In this document: in pieces, positions 1 through 7,708 of the stretch
How positions within the stretch are numbered: position 1 is the first letter of the stretch
Layout of the letters: the number at the start of each line of letters is the position of its first letter
NCBI GenBank assembly: GCA_017961235.1
Contig: JAGCXQ010000005.1
Coordinates: forward strand, 62,001-126,000
DNA from: Clostridiales bacterium
GTDB taxonomy: Bacteria; Bacillota; Clostridia; Saccharofermentanales; Saccharofermentanaceae
Direction: 5' to 3'
Length of the DNA: 64,000 bases
Notes under the pieces: model-generated
What the model saw: only the letters and a program-made list of their open reading frames with translations
Database searches by the model: none
What the model was told of the DNA's origin: nothing
Made by a program: the position numbers and the translations under genes

Positions 1-2
1 AC

Positions 3-479
3 TGGAATCAGGAAATGGAACTTCAGACGAATGGCCGTGCAGCTATGGGTGCTGCTTTCTATAAAGAAGGAACGTCTTCTGAACAGATACTTGTCGTTTT
101 TGATGACGGCTCCTTCTACCGGTATAATGCTAAAAACGGCGATTTTATCGGAAAAACGGAAGTTGAAATGTATTATAACAGTTTGAAGGAAGCGACACTT
201 ACAGTCGATGAGGAACAGGGTCTGGTCTTTATTCAAACAGTTGATATCACGGATGTCCTCGAGACAGAATCCTGGGTCGAGGTAGCTGTTGTGTGGAATT
301 CTTTTGGATACCACAAACCCTCTGATTCTTTCTTCGCCTCCAGCTACAAAAATGCTCTCGACTATCGTATCGGTTATTTCCGACACTATACATTGCAGGA
401 ACTCAAAGACAAAGCATATAAGATCCTAAAAGGCTCGGAGATGTCTGAAGAGCAGAAAATGAGGTATGGTATCAGCTGA
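3..479 (+). CDS. Partial CDS, C-terminal part of an unrecognised protein
   Basis: The reading frame is open from the first codon of the window (position 3), so the true start is probably upstream and only the C-terminal part, about 159 codons, is present. An internal ATG lies at position 15 but has no ribosome-binding site within the visible bases. The visible chain alternates short beta-strand-like stretches (VVFDDGSFYRYN, GLVFIQTVDI) with a helical, charged C-terminus, which would suit the last blades of a beta-propeller or a beta-rich domain. This is an impression only. No signal peptide or catalytic motif can be judged. The stop codon overlaps by 8 bp the 3' end of the convergent DHH phosphoesterase gene. 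I do not recognise the family. Confidence 0.6.
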   Translation, partial: WNQEMELQTNGRAAMGAAFYKEGTSSEQILVVFDDGSFYRYNAKNGDFIGKTEVEMYYNSLKEATLTVDEEQGLVFIQTVDITDVLETESWVEVAVVWNSFGYHKPSDSFFASSYKNALDYRIGYFRHYTLQELKDKAYKILKGSEMSEEQKMRYGIS

Positions 480-1968
480 CGGTCTCGACCTGTTTATAAA
501 GAAGCGGGAATAAGTGTTTCTTTATGATGTAGATGTCGTGCTCATCTTCGTTACTTACGGCGATATAGTCACCGACGTTACCGAGATAGTATTTTTCTTC
601 GTCCCACTGTGTAAAGATCTTCACGCTGCGGTCGAGAGGCTTGGCATAGATCAGACCTCCACCGCTGCTGATTACCGCCTGAGCGTATTGCATGACGTCT
701 ATCCTCTGACCGGTAGCAAGATTCTTGATGCTTGGTGAATACTCGACTTTTCTTGTGTAAGGACGATGAAGTTCAGAATATCTGGAACGGATCTTTTCTT
801 CATTTGTCGGATAGACTTCGCCTTCGATACCTACCATGAGGTAACTGTCATCCTCTACAGTGATAACAACATCGCCTTCGAGTGTACGGATCTCGATCTG
901 CGTCTTAGCAGGGAAGAGCTCGGAAAGCTTTACGATGCCGACTTCCTGAGGCAGTTTCTCGTAAAGAGGCATAGAAGATGTGTCCAGTATGGTATCTTTG
1001 GTATAAAGGATCGTAAACATGTCGAAGTATTGTTTCATGCGCTCCTTCAGAAGCTCGGATGGATCTTTGTCCAGTTTCTCAGGACGCAGTGATCCGCCGG
1101 CTTTCAGGATATGACCGCCGCCGCCACCGAGACCTTCTGCGAGGAAAGCGGCAAGCTCATTGGCATGAACTTCTTTTGTGCAGCTTCTAACCGAGAACTT
1201 GATTTCATACGGACTGACATAGTATGCCAGACATACATCAACTTTATCCGTCTCCAGAGAGAAGTCGGAGATAACGCCGAGAATGTTTGGATCACATGGT
1301 TCCGCCTGAAGGATCAGATAGTTATGATCCTCGAAGAATTCGAAATCCAGGATCGCTTTACCGGTGATCTTTAACTCGGAAAGTGAAATATTGGCATTAC
1401 TCATTTTTGTGATCAGGCTTCGCTGGATTCCAGCATTTAAAGACTCGATCATATCACGGTCGAGAGGGTGGGACACCTCGGATAGACGGTTAGTGTCAGA
1501 ATACAGGCCGTAATAGAGGGCGGTAGATAAGTTCTTGTCCTCACATACATCCAGGCCCTCCGAACGGATCAGATCCCACACAACGGTTGCGCAGCTACCG
1601 ATATTGCTTCTGATCTCGGCAAGTTCAGGAAGCGCGACAGTAAGCTGGTGGTGATCGATGATCGCGATATTTTTAGCCCTTGTAGAAGTAACATTTCTCT
1701 GTCCGTACTGACAGTCCACTGTGATGAGAAGCTCGGGCTCTTCATCAAAACCAGGTTCATATGAAACCGGGATCGAAAGTTCAGTAAGCATGATCACGAG
1801 GTTGCTTTTCTGCAGCTTGTTATTACCGCGATAGATGAAACGGACTTGTTTGCCATGCTTGGAAAAATACCAGTGAAGGGCCATTCCGCTGGCCAGGGCG
1901 TCCGCATCCGGATTGTCATGGCACTGGATCACGATGTCATTATATGGTAAAAGATCACTTAGTCTCAT
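472..1968 (-). CDS. DHH/DHHA1 family phosphoesterase with C-terminal extension
   Basis: A manganese-dependent phosphoesterase of the DHH superfamily, the group containing NrnA-type nanoRNase/pAp phosphatase and related c-di-AMP or RecJ-like enzymes. Motif I is HDNPDADA at residues 17-24, the DHH triad is residues 105-107 (IIDHHQ), and a DHHA1 substrate-binding glycine loop, GGGGGH, lies near residue 280. The protein is about 498 residues, against roughly 320 for a plain NrnA. The extra 170 residues end in a segment reading GDYIAVSNEDEHDIYII, which looks like a small beta-rich domain. The exact substrate (oligoribonucleotide, pAp or linear dinucleotide) cannot be fixed from sequence. It is cytosolic, has no signal, and is transcribed alone, convergent with the gene before it. 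Confidence 0.85.
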   Translation of the reverse strand: MRLSDLLPYNDIVIQCHDNPDADALASGMALHWYFSKHGKQVRFIYRGNNKLQKSNLVIMLTELSIPVSYEPGFDEEPELLITVDCQYGQRNVTSTRAKNIAIIDHHQLTVALPELAEIRSNIGSCATVVWDLIRSEGLDVCEDKNLSTALYYGLYSDTNRLSEVSHPLDRDMIESLNAGIQRSLITKMSNANISLSELKITGKAILDFEFFEDHNYLILQAEPCDPNILGVISDFSLETDKVDVCLAYYVSPYEIKFSVRSCTKEVHANELAAFLAEGLGGGGGHILKAGGSLRPEKLDKDPSELLKERMKQYFDMFTILYTKDTILDTSSMPLYEKLPQEVGIVKLSELFPAKTQIEIRTLEGDVVITVEDDSYLMVGIEGEVYPTNEEKIRSRYSELHRPYTRKVEYSPSIKNLATGQRIDVMQYAQAVISSGGGLIYAKPLDRSVKIFTQWDEEKYYLGNVGDYIAVSNEDEHDIYIIKKHLFPLLYKQVETVS

Positions 1969-2053
1969 AGCTTTGCTCCTGTGTTTTATGTCTTTCTTAT
2001 TCTACCATTCTCTTTCTTTAAAAGGAAATGAGAATGGAAATAGAAAATCGCTA

Positions 2054-2082
2054 TTGACACGGTTCGGGTCTATCAGTATAAT
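2054..2082 (+). promoter_or_regulatory. Consensus sigma-A promoter of the tRNA-Leu gene
   Basis: TTGACA at 2054-2059 and TATAAT at 2077-2082 are separated by exactly 17 bp. Both hexamers match the consensus perfectly. Transcription would start near 2089, about 14 nt upstream of the mature tRNA 5' end, fitting RNase P processing of a short leader. Confidence 0.9.
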
Positions 2083-2102
2083 AATTCATGCTTCAAAGCC
2101 AT

Positions 2103-2185
2103 GCGGCGGTGGCGGAATTGGCAGACGCGCACGTTTGAGGGGCGTGTGGGCGACCATACGGGTTCAAGTCCCGTTCGCCGCACCA
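2103..2185 (+). tRNA. tRNA-Leu (anticodon GAG)
   Basis: A complete class II tRNA. The acceptor stem is GCGGCGG (2103-2109) paired with TCGCCGC, with CCA encoded at 2183-2185. The D arm has a GCG/CGC stem, the anticodon stem is CACGT/GCGTG, and the 7-nt loop TTGAGGG gives anticodon GAG, reading leucine CUC and CUU. There is a short 11-nt variable arm and a T arm ACGGG-TTCAAGT-CCCGT. It sits between a consensus promoter and an intrinsic terminator, so it is a single-gene transcription unit. Confidence 0.97.
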
Positions 2186-2190
2186 GAATA

Positions 2191-2226
2191 AGGACTATCC
2201 AGGGTAACCGGATAGTCCTTTTCTTT
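2191..2226 (+). terminator. Intrinsic terminator after tRNA-Leu
   Basis: AGGACTATCC (2191-2200) pairs perfectly with GGATAGTCCT (2210-2219) across a 9-nt loop, followed by a T-rich tract. It starts 6 nt after the CCA end. Confidence 0.92.
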
Positions 2227-2271
2227 TTCCGTAATATGCCAGATTCCATCTGGCCGTGGTTTTCCCCAAGA

Positions 2272-2300
2272 TTGATTTGGTTTTTCTATGAGAGTATAAT
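2272..2300 (+). promoter_or_regulatory. Sigma-A promoter of the lipoprotein pair
   Basis: TTGATT (2272-2277), a 17-bp spacer, then TATAAT (2295-2300). It lies 48 bp upstream of the start codon at 2348, after the tRNA terminator, so it is the natural promoter for the next genes. Confidence 0.8.
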
Positions 2301-2347
2301 TTTTTTAGGTGTAAATCGGGATAAAAAGCCCGAAGGAGGAATAATGT

Positions 2348-4321
2348 ATGGGGTGTAAATTCAAAAAACTGACTAGTTTGGTTTTGACTTTTTCGTTATT
2401 TGTTTCCCTTACATCCTGTGCCGTAAAGAAACAGGATGATGATGAAGAACCGCCATTTTATTCCGCTGCCACGACATTTCTTGAAGCTGCAGTGAATCTG
2501 AATTCCAAGAGAATAAAGAAATTGGATAATGAACTGGGTGTGGGGAAAGGATTCGTACGCGAACTTAATGAGATCGCGGATAATAAGTATATTGAAGTTA
2601 TTATGGATAGGGCTTCTTTCGAAATCGATGAGGAGTCTGTGAATGAAACGAAGAAAAAAGCATCCTGCACAGTTATCGTTACGCTTCCGGATTATGGGGA
2701 CGCATTCGATGAAGCTGAAAGCTTTAAAGAATTCGAAAATCTTATTTCTTCTCAAAAGGAAAAGCATTATAAGAGTATTGATGATCTTGAGCTGGAATTT
2801 CAGATCAAAGACGGGGAGTACTCTATGGATAGCTCGGTCGCCGGAGAATTCTTAGAGGATCTTTATGATGATATTCTCGAAGAAATCGCGGATTTCGAGG
2901 AAAGAATCTATAGCTACACGGACTATACATATACCACCATGGAGCAATCTTCTGCACCAGAAACGGTCCCAACAACGACAGAAACAGAAGATTATGACTA
3001 TGATTATACGACAGAAGTGACTACAGCTACTGAGAGCTACGGTTCTGGTTCCATTGAGATCAATATGTTCTCGATGAGCCCTGAGGTTCCAGGCATGGTT
3101 AAGCGTTTCATGGCTGATAACCCGGACATGGCTTCTAAGTACAGGGTAACAGCTATGGTTTCTGCTAACACCAACGGCGCTTATGTTACAAAACTGAACG
3201 CTGCTTTGACTGCCGGCGGTGACGGTGCTCCGGACATCTACGTTGCAGAGGCTGACTATATTCTGCCTTATACACAGGGCGATCTTTCTTCTCTGGCTGC
3301 CCCGTATGCTGATTTTATCGACAATGTTGACGGTAGGCTGAAGACTGCCGGAATTGCACAGTACACAATAGATCTTGGTACTAACCCGGATGGAAAGATA
3401 GTTGCTCTCTGTTATCAGTGCACAGGTGGTGCTATGATCTACTCTGCTTCCATCGCTAAGGAAGTATTCGGTTCTGATGATCCGGCTGAGGTTAAGAAGG
3501 CTGTTGGTGGTGGATCCGGTAACTGGGATACATTCAAGCAGGCTGCTGCTAAGCTGAAGGAAAAGGGCTACGCTGTATGCGCTGACTTCGGTGACCTTTG
3601 GAACGTTTGTGAGAAGGCGGCTTCTACACCGTGGGTAGTTGACGGTAAGGTTAATATCGACCCGCAGAGAGAGGCTTACATGGACCTCATCAAGGAAGCT
3701 TATGATAACAACTGGACCAACGAGACAGGTAACTGGAACGATGCCTGGTACGCTGCTATGAACGGTGAGTCCAAGGATCCTAAGACAAACGAAACACGTA
3801 AGGTATTCGCTTTCTTCGGACCTGCATGGCTGATCAACTACACAATGGGTGATCACTCCGCTAACACAAAGGGTGACTGGCGTGTATGCGAATCACCTGT
3901 TGGCTTCTGGTGGGGCGGTTCCTGGCTCTGTGTAAACAAGAAGGGTATCCAGGATGCTGACAAGAAGATATTCCTTTCCAAGTTTGTTGAGTGGGTAACC
4001 CTTGATAGCTCTGACACAGGTCTCCAGTATCTGTGGGCTTCCGGTGCTATGAACGACAACGGCACAAAGGATACAGTTGCTTCCTCTACAGTACTTGCTA
4101 AGGTTAAGGGCGACATGGCTCTCCTCGGTGGTCAGGATGCATTCCCGATCTTCATCTCTGCTACAAGCTTCGCTTCTGCTAAGTGCAAGAGCCTCTATGA
4201 TGATCAGTTGAACGGCGTATTCATGGATAATGCTGCTGACTATGCCCGTGGCAAGATCTCCAAGCAGGATGCTATCAACAACTTCAAGGATGCTTGCGCT
4301 GAGAAGGGAATCGAAATTTAA
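2348..4321 (+). CDS. Lipoprotein: N-terminal unknown domain fused to an extracellular solute-binding domain
   Basis: A 657-residue surface lipoprotein with a signal peptide and lipobox LTSC (Cys24). Residues about 35-205 form an acidic domain that is clearly related to the next gene's product: both carry a leading helix, a K-rich strand pair ending in a [ST]C strand, and a DGEY strand. A Thr/Tyr/Glu-rich linker follows (about 205-235). Residues about 235-657 then resemble an ABC-type sugar-binding protein of the SBP_bac_1 kind (AGGDGAPDIYVAEADY, the WGGSWLCV core and a C-terminal helix). No permease or ATPase gene is nearby. The start at 2348 has GAAGGAGGA 7 nt upstream; the ATG at 2344 gives only four codons. 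Codon choice changes at the linker: the N-terminal half uses AAA/GAA freely, while the C-terminal half uses AAG, GCT and ACA like rpsB and tsf further along. Confidence 0.82.
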   Translation: MGCKFKKLTSLVLTFSLFVSLTSCAVKKQDDDEEPPFYSAATTFLEAAVNLNSKRIKKLDNELGVGKGFVRELNEIADNKYIEVIMDRASFEIDEESVNETKKKASCTVIVTLPDYGDAFDEAESFKEFENLISSQKEKHYKSIDDLELEFQIKDGEYSMDSSVAGEFLEDLYDDILEEIADFEERIYSYTDYTYTTMEQSSAPETVPTTTETEDYDYDYTTEVTTATESYGSGSIEINMFSMSPEVPGMVKRFMADNPDMASKYRVTAMVSANTNGAYVTKLNAALTAGGDGAPDIYVAEADYILPYTQGDLSSLAAPYADFIDNVDGRLKTAGIAQYTIDLGTNPDGKIVALCYQCTGGAMIYSASIAKEVFGSDDPAEVKKAVGGGSGNWDTFKQAAAKLKEKGYAVCADFGDLWNVCEKAASTPWVVDGKVNIDPQREAYMDLIKEAYDNNWTNETGNWNDAWYAAMNGESKDPKTNETRKVFAFFGPAWLINYTMGDHSANTKGDWRVCESPVGFWWGGSWLCVNKKGIQDADKKIFLSKFVEWVTLDSSDTGLQYLWASGAMNDNGTKDTVASSTVLAKVKGDMALLGGQDAFPIFISATSFASAKCKSLYDDQLNGVFMDNAADYARGKISKQDAINNFKDACAEKGIEI

Positions 4322-4341
4322 TTTATTAGGAGGATAATGAT

Positions 4342-4989
4342 ATGAGAAGATTTGAAAAGTGTGTGAGCTTGATTCTTTCTGGTGTTTTGGCGCTATCACT
4401 GGCGGGGTGTAGTTCCGGTTCGAACAATAAAAAGGTAGTGAAAGAAGCGGAAACTGTGCTCGAAGAGATCACTTCTTTAGACTACAAGAGTATGAAGTCT
4501 CGTGATTCGTACAATAAACAGTATATCGATATGGTTAAGACTATCTCCAAGGATGAGACGAATGAATATCTGTGGAGTAAAGCGAAAGTAACAGTGGATG
4601 CCGACAGTGTAAAGACGAAAAAAGGGAAAACAACTTGCGAAGCTACGGTAGATCTTATCGAGTACGATACTGTGACAAAAAAATTTGAAAAAGAATATAG
4701 CATGGATGATTTCGAAGATGATGATGAGGCCATGGAAGCCATTAAGGAAATCATCGATAAAATCAAAGATAAGGACTATACATCCGTTGATGTAAAGCTC
4801 GAATTCGAAGAAGATGATGGTGAATATCTGCTGGTCAACGGAGATGAGGTTTTCCAGGATGTGATGTTTGAGGTTTTCCAACAGGTCGATGATTATGTGG
4901 AAAAATCTAAAGAGCAGGAAAGTCGCATAAAAGAGCATAATGATGCGATCAATACTGTTACTGCAGAGATTGAAGCAATCCTAAGCTAA
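4342..4989 (+). CDS. Lipoprotein, paralogue of the N-terminal domain of the previous gene
   Basis: A 215-residue lipoprotein with lipobox LAGC (Cys23) and RBS AGGAGG before ATG. After a short Ser/Gly/Asn linker, the mature domain repeats the pattern of the previous protein's residues 35-205: an AE-x-VLEEI-type helix, then a stretch of K-x-T-V-D-A-D-S-V, a TTCEATVDL strand and a DDGEYLL strand followed by an amphipathic helix. Composition is strongly acidic. It has no catalytic motif, and the family resembles small DUF-type lipoproteins common in gut Clostridia whose role is unknown. It lies 20 bp downstream of the fusion lipoprotein and so is probably cotranscribed. Confidence 0.75.
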   Translation: MRRFEKCVSLILSGVLALSLAGCSSGSNNKKVVKEAETVLEEITSLDYKSMKSRDSYNKQYIDMVKTISKDETNEYLWSKAKVTVDADSVKTKKGKTTCEATVDLIEYDTVTKKFEKEYSMDDFEDDDEAMEAIKEIIDKIKDKDYTSVDVKLEFEEDDGEYLLVNGDEVFQDVMFEVFQQVDDYVEKSKEQESRIKEHNDAINTVTAEIEAILS

Positions 4990-4993
4990 GAAT

Positions 4994-5776
4994 ATGAAAG
5001 TAACGGTTCTTTCGGATAATACAAGTAAAGCCGGACTTTTGACCGAGCATGGCCTGTGTCTTTATATCGAGACGCAAAGGCACCGGATCCTTTTTGATTT
5101 CGGTGCAAGCGATCTCTTTATTCAGAATGCGGAAAAACTCGGTATCGATCTCGGTCTGGTGGATATTGCATTTCTTTCGCACGGGCATTATGACCACGGC
5201 GGAGGACTAATGGCGTTTCTGGAAAGAAACGGTATTGCCAATGTGTATATGCATGAAGCAGTATTTGAACCGCATTATAACGGAAGAAACGAGTATATCG
5301 GTCTGGACCCTACTCTTGATGGTCATCCGCGCTATGTCAAAGTGCAAGGTGATATAAAGATCGACGAAGAACTCTCGTTTGTCTGTATGAACCGTCTGAA
5401 GAGACCTTTTCATGCGGATGGTCAGAAAGTGAAACTCGGACCGTATATGCAGAACGAAAGGTATGAACACGAGATGTATCTTCTGATCCATGAAGGCTAT
5501 AAGGACCATCTGATCAGCGGATGTGCACATAAGGGGATCATTAATCTCGTGCATGCGTTCCGTTTCCAGACATTCTTCGGTGGGCTTCATCTGATGAAAC
5601 TCGATCCGCTGTGGGATGAGGAGATCCTGGACGACACTGTGAAAGCGGTCCGCAATTCCTGCGCTGATTACTATACATGTCACTGTACGGGAAATGAACA
5701 GTTCCTCTATTTGAAAGACGAAATAGGGGAGAAGATGCACCAGATCTCCTGTGGAGAGACTATAGAGATACAATAG
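4994..5776 (+). CDS. MBL-fold metallo-hydrolase
   Basis: A cytosolic metallo-beta-lactamase-fold protein of 260 residues. The metal-binding motif HGHYDH is seen within LSHGHYDHGGG near residue 63, preceded by the ILFDFGAS strand typical of the fold. Later metal ligands are plausibly the His in SGCAHKGI (about 178) and the His in YTCHCTG near the C-terminus. The general shape fits the group annotated as 7,8-dihydropterin-6-methyl-4-(beta-D-ribofuranosyl)-aminobenzene-5'-phosphate synthase-like hydrolases, but the substrate is not established. It starts only 4 bp after the lipoprotein stop with little SD sequence, suggesting translational coupling. A large inverted repeat begins at the last base of its stop codon. 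Confidence 0.8.
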   Translation: MKVTVLSDNTSKAGLLTEHGLCLYIETQRHRILFDFGASDLFIQNAEKLGIDLGLVDIAFLSHGHYDHGGGLMAFLERNGIANVYMHEAVFEPHYNGRNEYIGLDPTLDGHPRYVKVQGDIKIDEELSFVCMNRLKRPFHADGQKVKLGPYMQNERYEHEMYLLIHEGYKDHLISGCAHKGIINLVHAFRFQTFFGGLHLMKLDPLWDEEILDDTVKAVRNSCADYYTCHCTGNEQFLYLKDEIGEKMHQISCGETIEIQ

Positions 5777-5920
5777 TTTTCCCGTTTTTTTCACGGATTT
5801 AGATAAGAATAAGCGAAAGGGATATCTTGAGAGGCGAGTTTTGCGTAAGCAAACTGTTTGAGCCTAGAGGGATATACCCTTTCGCTTATCTATATAATTC
5901 TATATAAAAAACGGGAAAAC
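5776..5920 (+). repeat. 145-bp nested inverted repeat (MITE-like or structured RNA)
   Basis: A perfect 15-bp terminal inverted repeat encloses the element: 5776-5790 (GTTTTCCCGTTTTTT) and 5906-5920. Inside it, ATAAGCGAAAGGG at 5809-5821 pairs perfectly with 5877-5889, and the stem continues as ATATC/GATAT with one bulge. A third level pairs AGGC (5832-5835) with GCCT (5862-5865), and AGTTTTGC (5837-5844) with GCAAACT (5849-5855). The whole could fold as one long hairpin. It lies exactly between the MBL gene's stop and the symporter promoter, so it could act as a terminator, a MITE-like insertion or a stable small RNA. There is no coding sequence. Confidence 0.75.
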
Positions 5921-5922
5921 CC

Positions 5923-5950
5923 TTGCATCTTTATTATTCTCTGTTATCAT
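5923..5950 (+). promoter_or_regulatory. Promoter of the sodium:solute symporter gene
   Basis: TTGCAT (5923-5928), 16-bp spacer, TATCAT (5945-5950). The transcript would have a leader of about 80 nt before the start at 6038. I see no convincing riboswitch fold in that leader. Confidence 0.6.
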
Positions 5951-6037
5951 GGGAATGTAGTTTTTATGCCTCTTTTCAGGGGTGAAAGTAAATTGTAGGG
6001 CTGTCATTTCTTATCGGCAGCAGAAGGATGGTAGATT

Positions 6038-7636
6038 ATGGATTCTCTTGATCTCTTGTACGGGATAGTCATTGTCGTGTTCTTCGCAATGATTATCGGT
6101 GTAGGCGTGTACTCAAGAAAGAACACCAAAGACGTGTCTTCTTTTGTACTCGGCGGCAGACGGGTCGGACCGTGGCTCACGGCATTCTCCTTTGGCGCAA
6201 CGTATTTCTCCGCAGTTATCTTTATCGGATATGCAGGTAAGTTCGGATGGGACTTTGGTGTATCGGCGCTATGGATCGGTTTAGGAAATGCCTTTATCGG
6301 ATCTTTGGCAGCATGGGTCATCCTAGGTAAACGCTGCCGCATCATGACCAAGACTCTCAATACGAATACGATGCCGGATTTCTTCGGTAAGAGATATGAT
6401 TCAAAAGCACTCCGTATCACTGCGGCGATCATCATCTTCATTTTTATGATCCCATATTCCGCATCGGTCTTTAACGGTCTTTCTTATCTTTTCACATCTG
6501 CACTCCGTCTTGACCGTATCTCATACGGATATGAACTGTGCATCATCGTTATGAGCCTTCTTGCTGCAACATATGTTATCCTCGGCGGATACATGTCTAC
6601 AGCGATCAATGACTTTATCCAGGGTACGATCATGATCGTGGGTATCACGATGACGATCGTCTGCGTTCTCAATTACCACGGCGGTCTGATGTCCTCCATG
6701 ACAGAACTTTCTAAGGTTCCTGCTGCAAACGGTTCCGGATTCCAGGGCGTCTATTCTTCACTTTTCGGACCTGAGCCTCTGAACCTTCTCGGTGTGGTTA
6801 TCCTGACCTCTCTTGGTACATGGGGCCTTCCGCAGATGGTACAGAAGTTCTATTCGATCAAGGACGATAAGTCCGTACATACAGCGACAGTCGTATCTAC
6901 GATCTTTGCCGTGATCATTGCCGGCGGTTCTTACTTCATGGGCGGTTTCGGCCGTATCTTCGTAACTCCGGATGCTAATGGTGCACTGAATTCGGATACG
7001 ATCATGCCGAAGGTTCTTGAAAAAGCTGTTCCTGAGGTGCTCGTTGCGGTCCTTGTCGTACTCGTGCTCTCCGCATCGATGTCCACACTGACATCACTGG
7101 TACTTACCTCCAGCAGCACGATCACACTGGACGTTCTCGCAGATAATGTCATCAAGAAGATGGATGAGAAGAAGAAGGTCACCACGATCCGTATCCTTCT
7201 TGCGATCTTCGTTCTGATCTCTATGGTACTGGCGATCTATTCCTATCGTTCCAACGATATCTACATCACCAAACTGATGTCGATCTCCTGGGGTGCGATG
7301 GCAGGATCTTTCCTTGCACCGTTCCTCTATGGCCTTTTCTGGAAGGGGGTTACAAAAGCAGCTGTATGGGCTTCCTTCATCAGCGGCGTTGGTATCACGG
7401 TCGTTCACATGATCCTGAGTAACGGTCCTCTCTTCGGACATAGCTTTAAGTTCCCGACAGGCCTTCCGATCAACCTGGCATCTCCGATCAATGCGGGTGC
7501 TTTTGCCATGTTATTTGGCCTCATTATCGTACCGGTAGTATCCTGGATCTCGCCGAAACTCGATAAGAAAGTGATCGATGCGGCTTTTAAAGAGATGCCG
7601 AAGGACATTCCGGCAAGAATTGATGACGTCAAGTAA
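6038..7636 (+). CDS. Sodium:solute symporter (SSS / SLC5 family)
   Basis: A 532-residue integral membrane protein with about 13 hydrophobic segments, the usual size and topology of SSS transporters. The N-terminal signature is present: a first helix followed by SFVLGGRRVGPWLTAFSF (about 36-53), the GGR plus Gly/Ser-rich TM that contributes the sodium site, and a later SASMSTLTS stretch near residue 350, equivalent to the sodium-coordinating Ser/Thr helix. The family imports proline, pantothenate, sugars, acetate or amino acids with Na+. The substrate here is unknown. Given the indolepyruvate oxidoreductase genes just downstream, an amino or organic acid is a reasonable guess. It has its own promoter, and its stop is followed at once by a second promoter. 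Confidence 0.9.
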   Translation: MDSLDLLYGIVIVVFFAMIIGVGVYSRKNTKDVSSFVLGGRRVGPWLTAFSFGATYFSAVIFIGYAGKFGWDFGVSALWIGLGNAFIGSLAAWVILGKRCRIMTKTLNTNTMPDFFGKRYDSKALRITAAIIIFIFMIPYSASVFNGLSYLFTSALRLDRISYGYELCIIVMSLLAATYVILGGYMSTAINDFIQGTIMIVGITMTIVCVLNYHGGLMSSMTELSKVPAANGSGFQGVYSSLFGPEPLNLLGVVILTSLGTWGLPQMVQKFYSIKDDKSVHTATVVSTIFAVIIAGGSYFMGGFGRIFVTPDANGALNSDTIMPKVLEKAVPEVLVAVLVVLVLSASMSTLTSLVLTSSSTITLDVLADNVIKKMDEKKKVTTIRILLAIFVLISMVLAIYSYRSNDIYITKLMSISWGAMAGSFLAPFLYGLFWKGVTKAAVWASFISGVGITVVHMILSNGPLFGHSFKFPTGLPINLASPINAGAFAMLFGLIIVPVVSWISPKLDKKVIDAAFKEMPKDIPARIDDVK

Positions 7637-7645
7637 GTCAAAACA

Positions 7646-7682
7646 TGATACAATAGACGGGTGCTTATTCTAGTGAACACTA
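7646..7682 (+). promoter_or_regulatory. iorA promoter with palindromic operator candidate
   Basis: An extended -10, TGA-TACAAT, lies at 7646-7654 with no good -35. Just downstream of the expected start site lies the perfect palindrome TAGTGAACACTA (7671-7682), well placed for a repressor. The whole unit fits in the 72 bp between the symporter stop and iorA. Confidence 0.5.
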
Positions 7683-7708
7683 ACTGAATATAAGTGAGGT
7701 ACGATGAA

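Noticed and set aside
2344..2358. ATG four bases before the start of the fusion lipoprotein
   Set aside because: It reads ATG TAT GGG GTG TAA and stops at once; the SD spacing suits the ATG at 2348.
5957..6037. Riboswitch in the leader of the sodium:solute symporter gene
   Set aside because: The 80-nt leader shows only weak pairing and no match to riboswitch cores I know; the strong fold lies upstream of the promoter.
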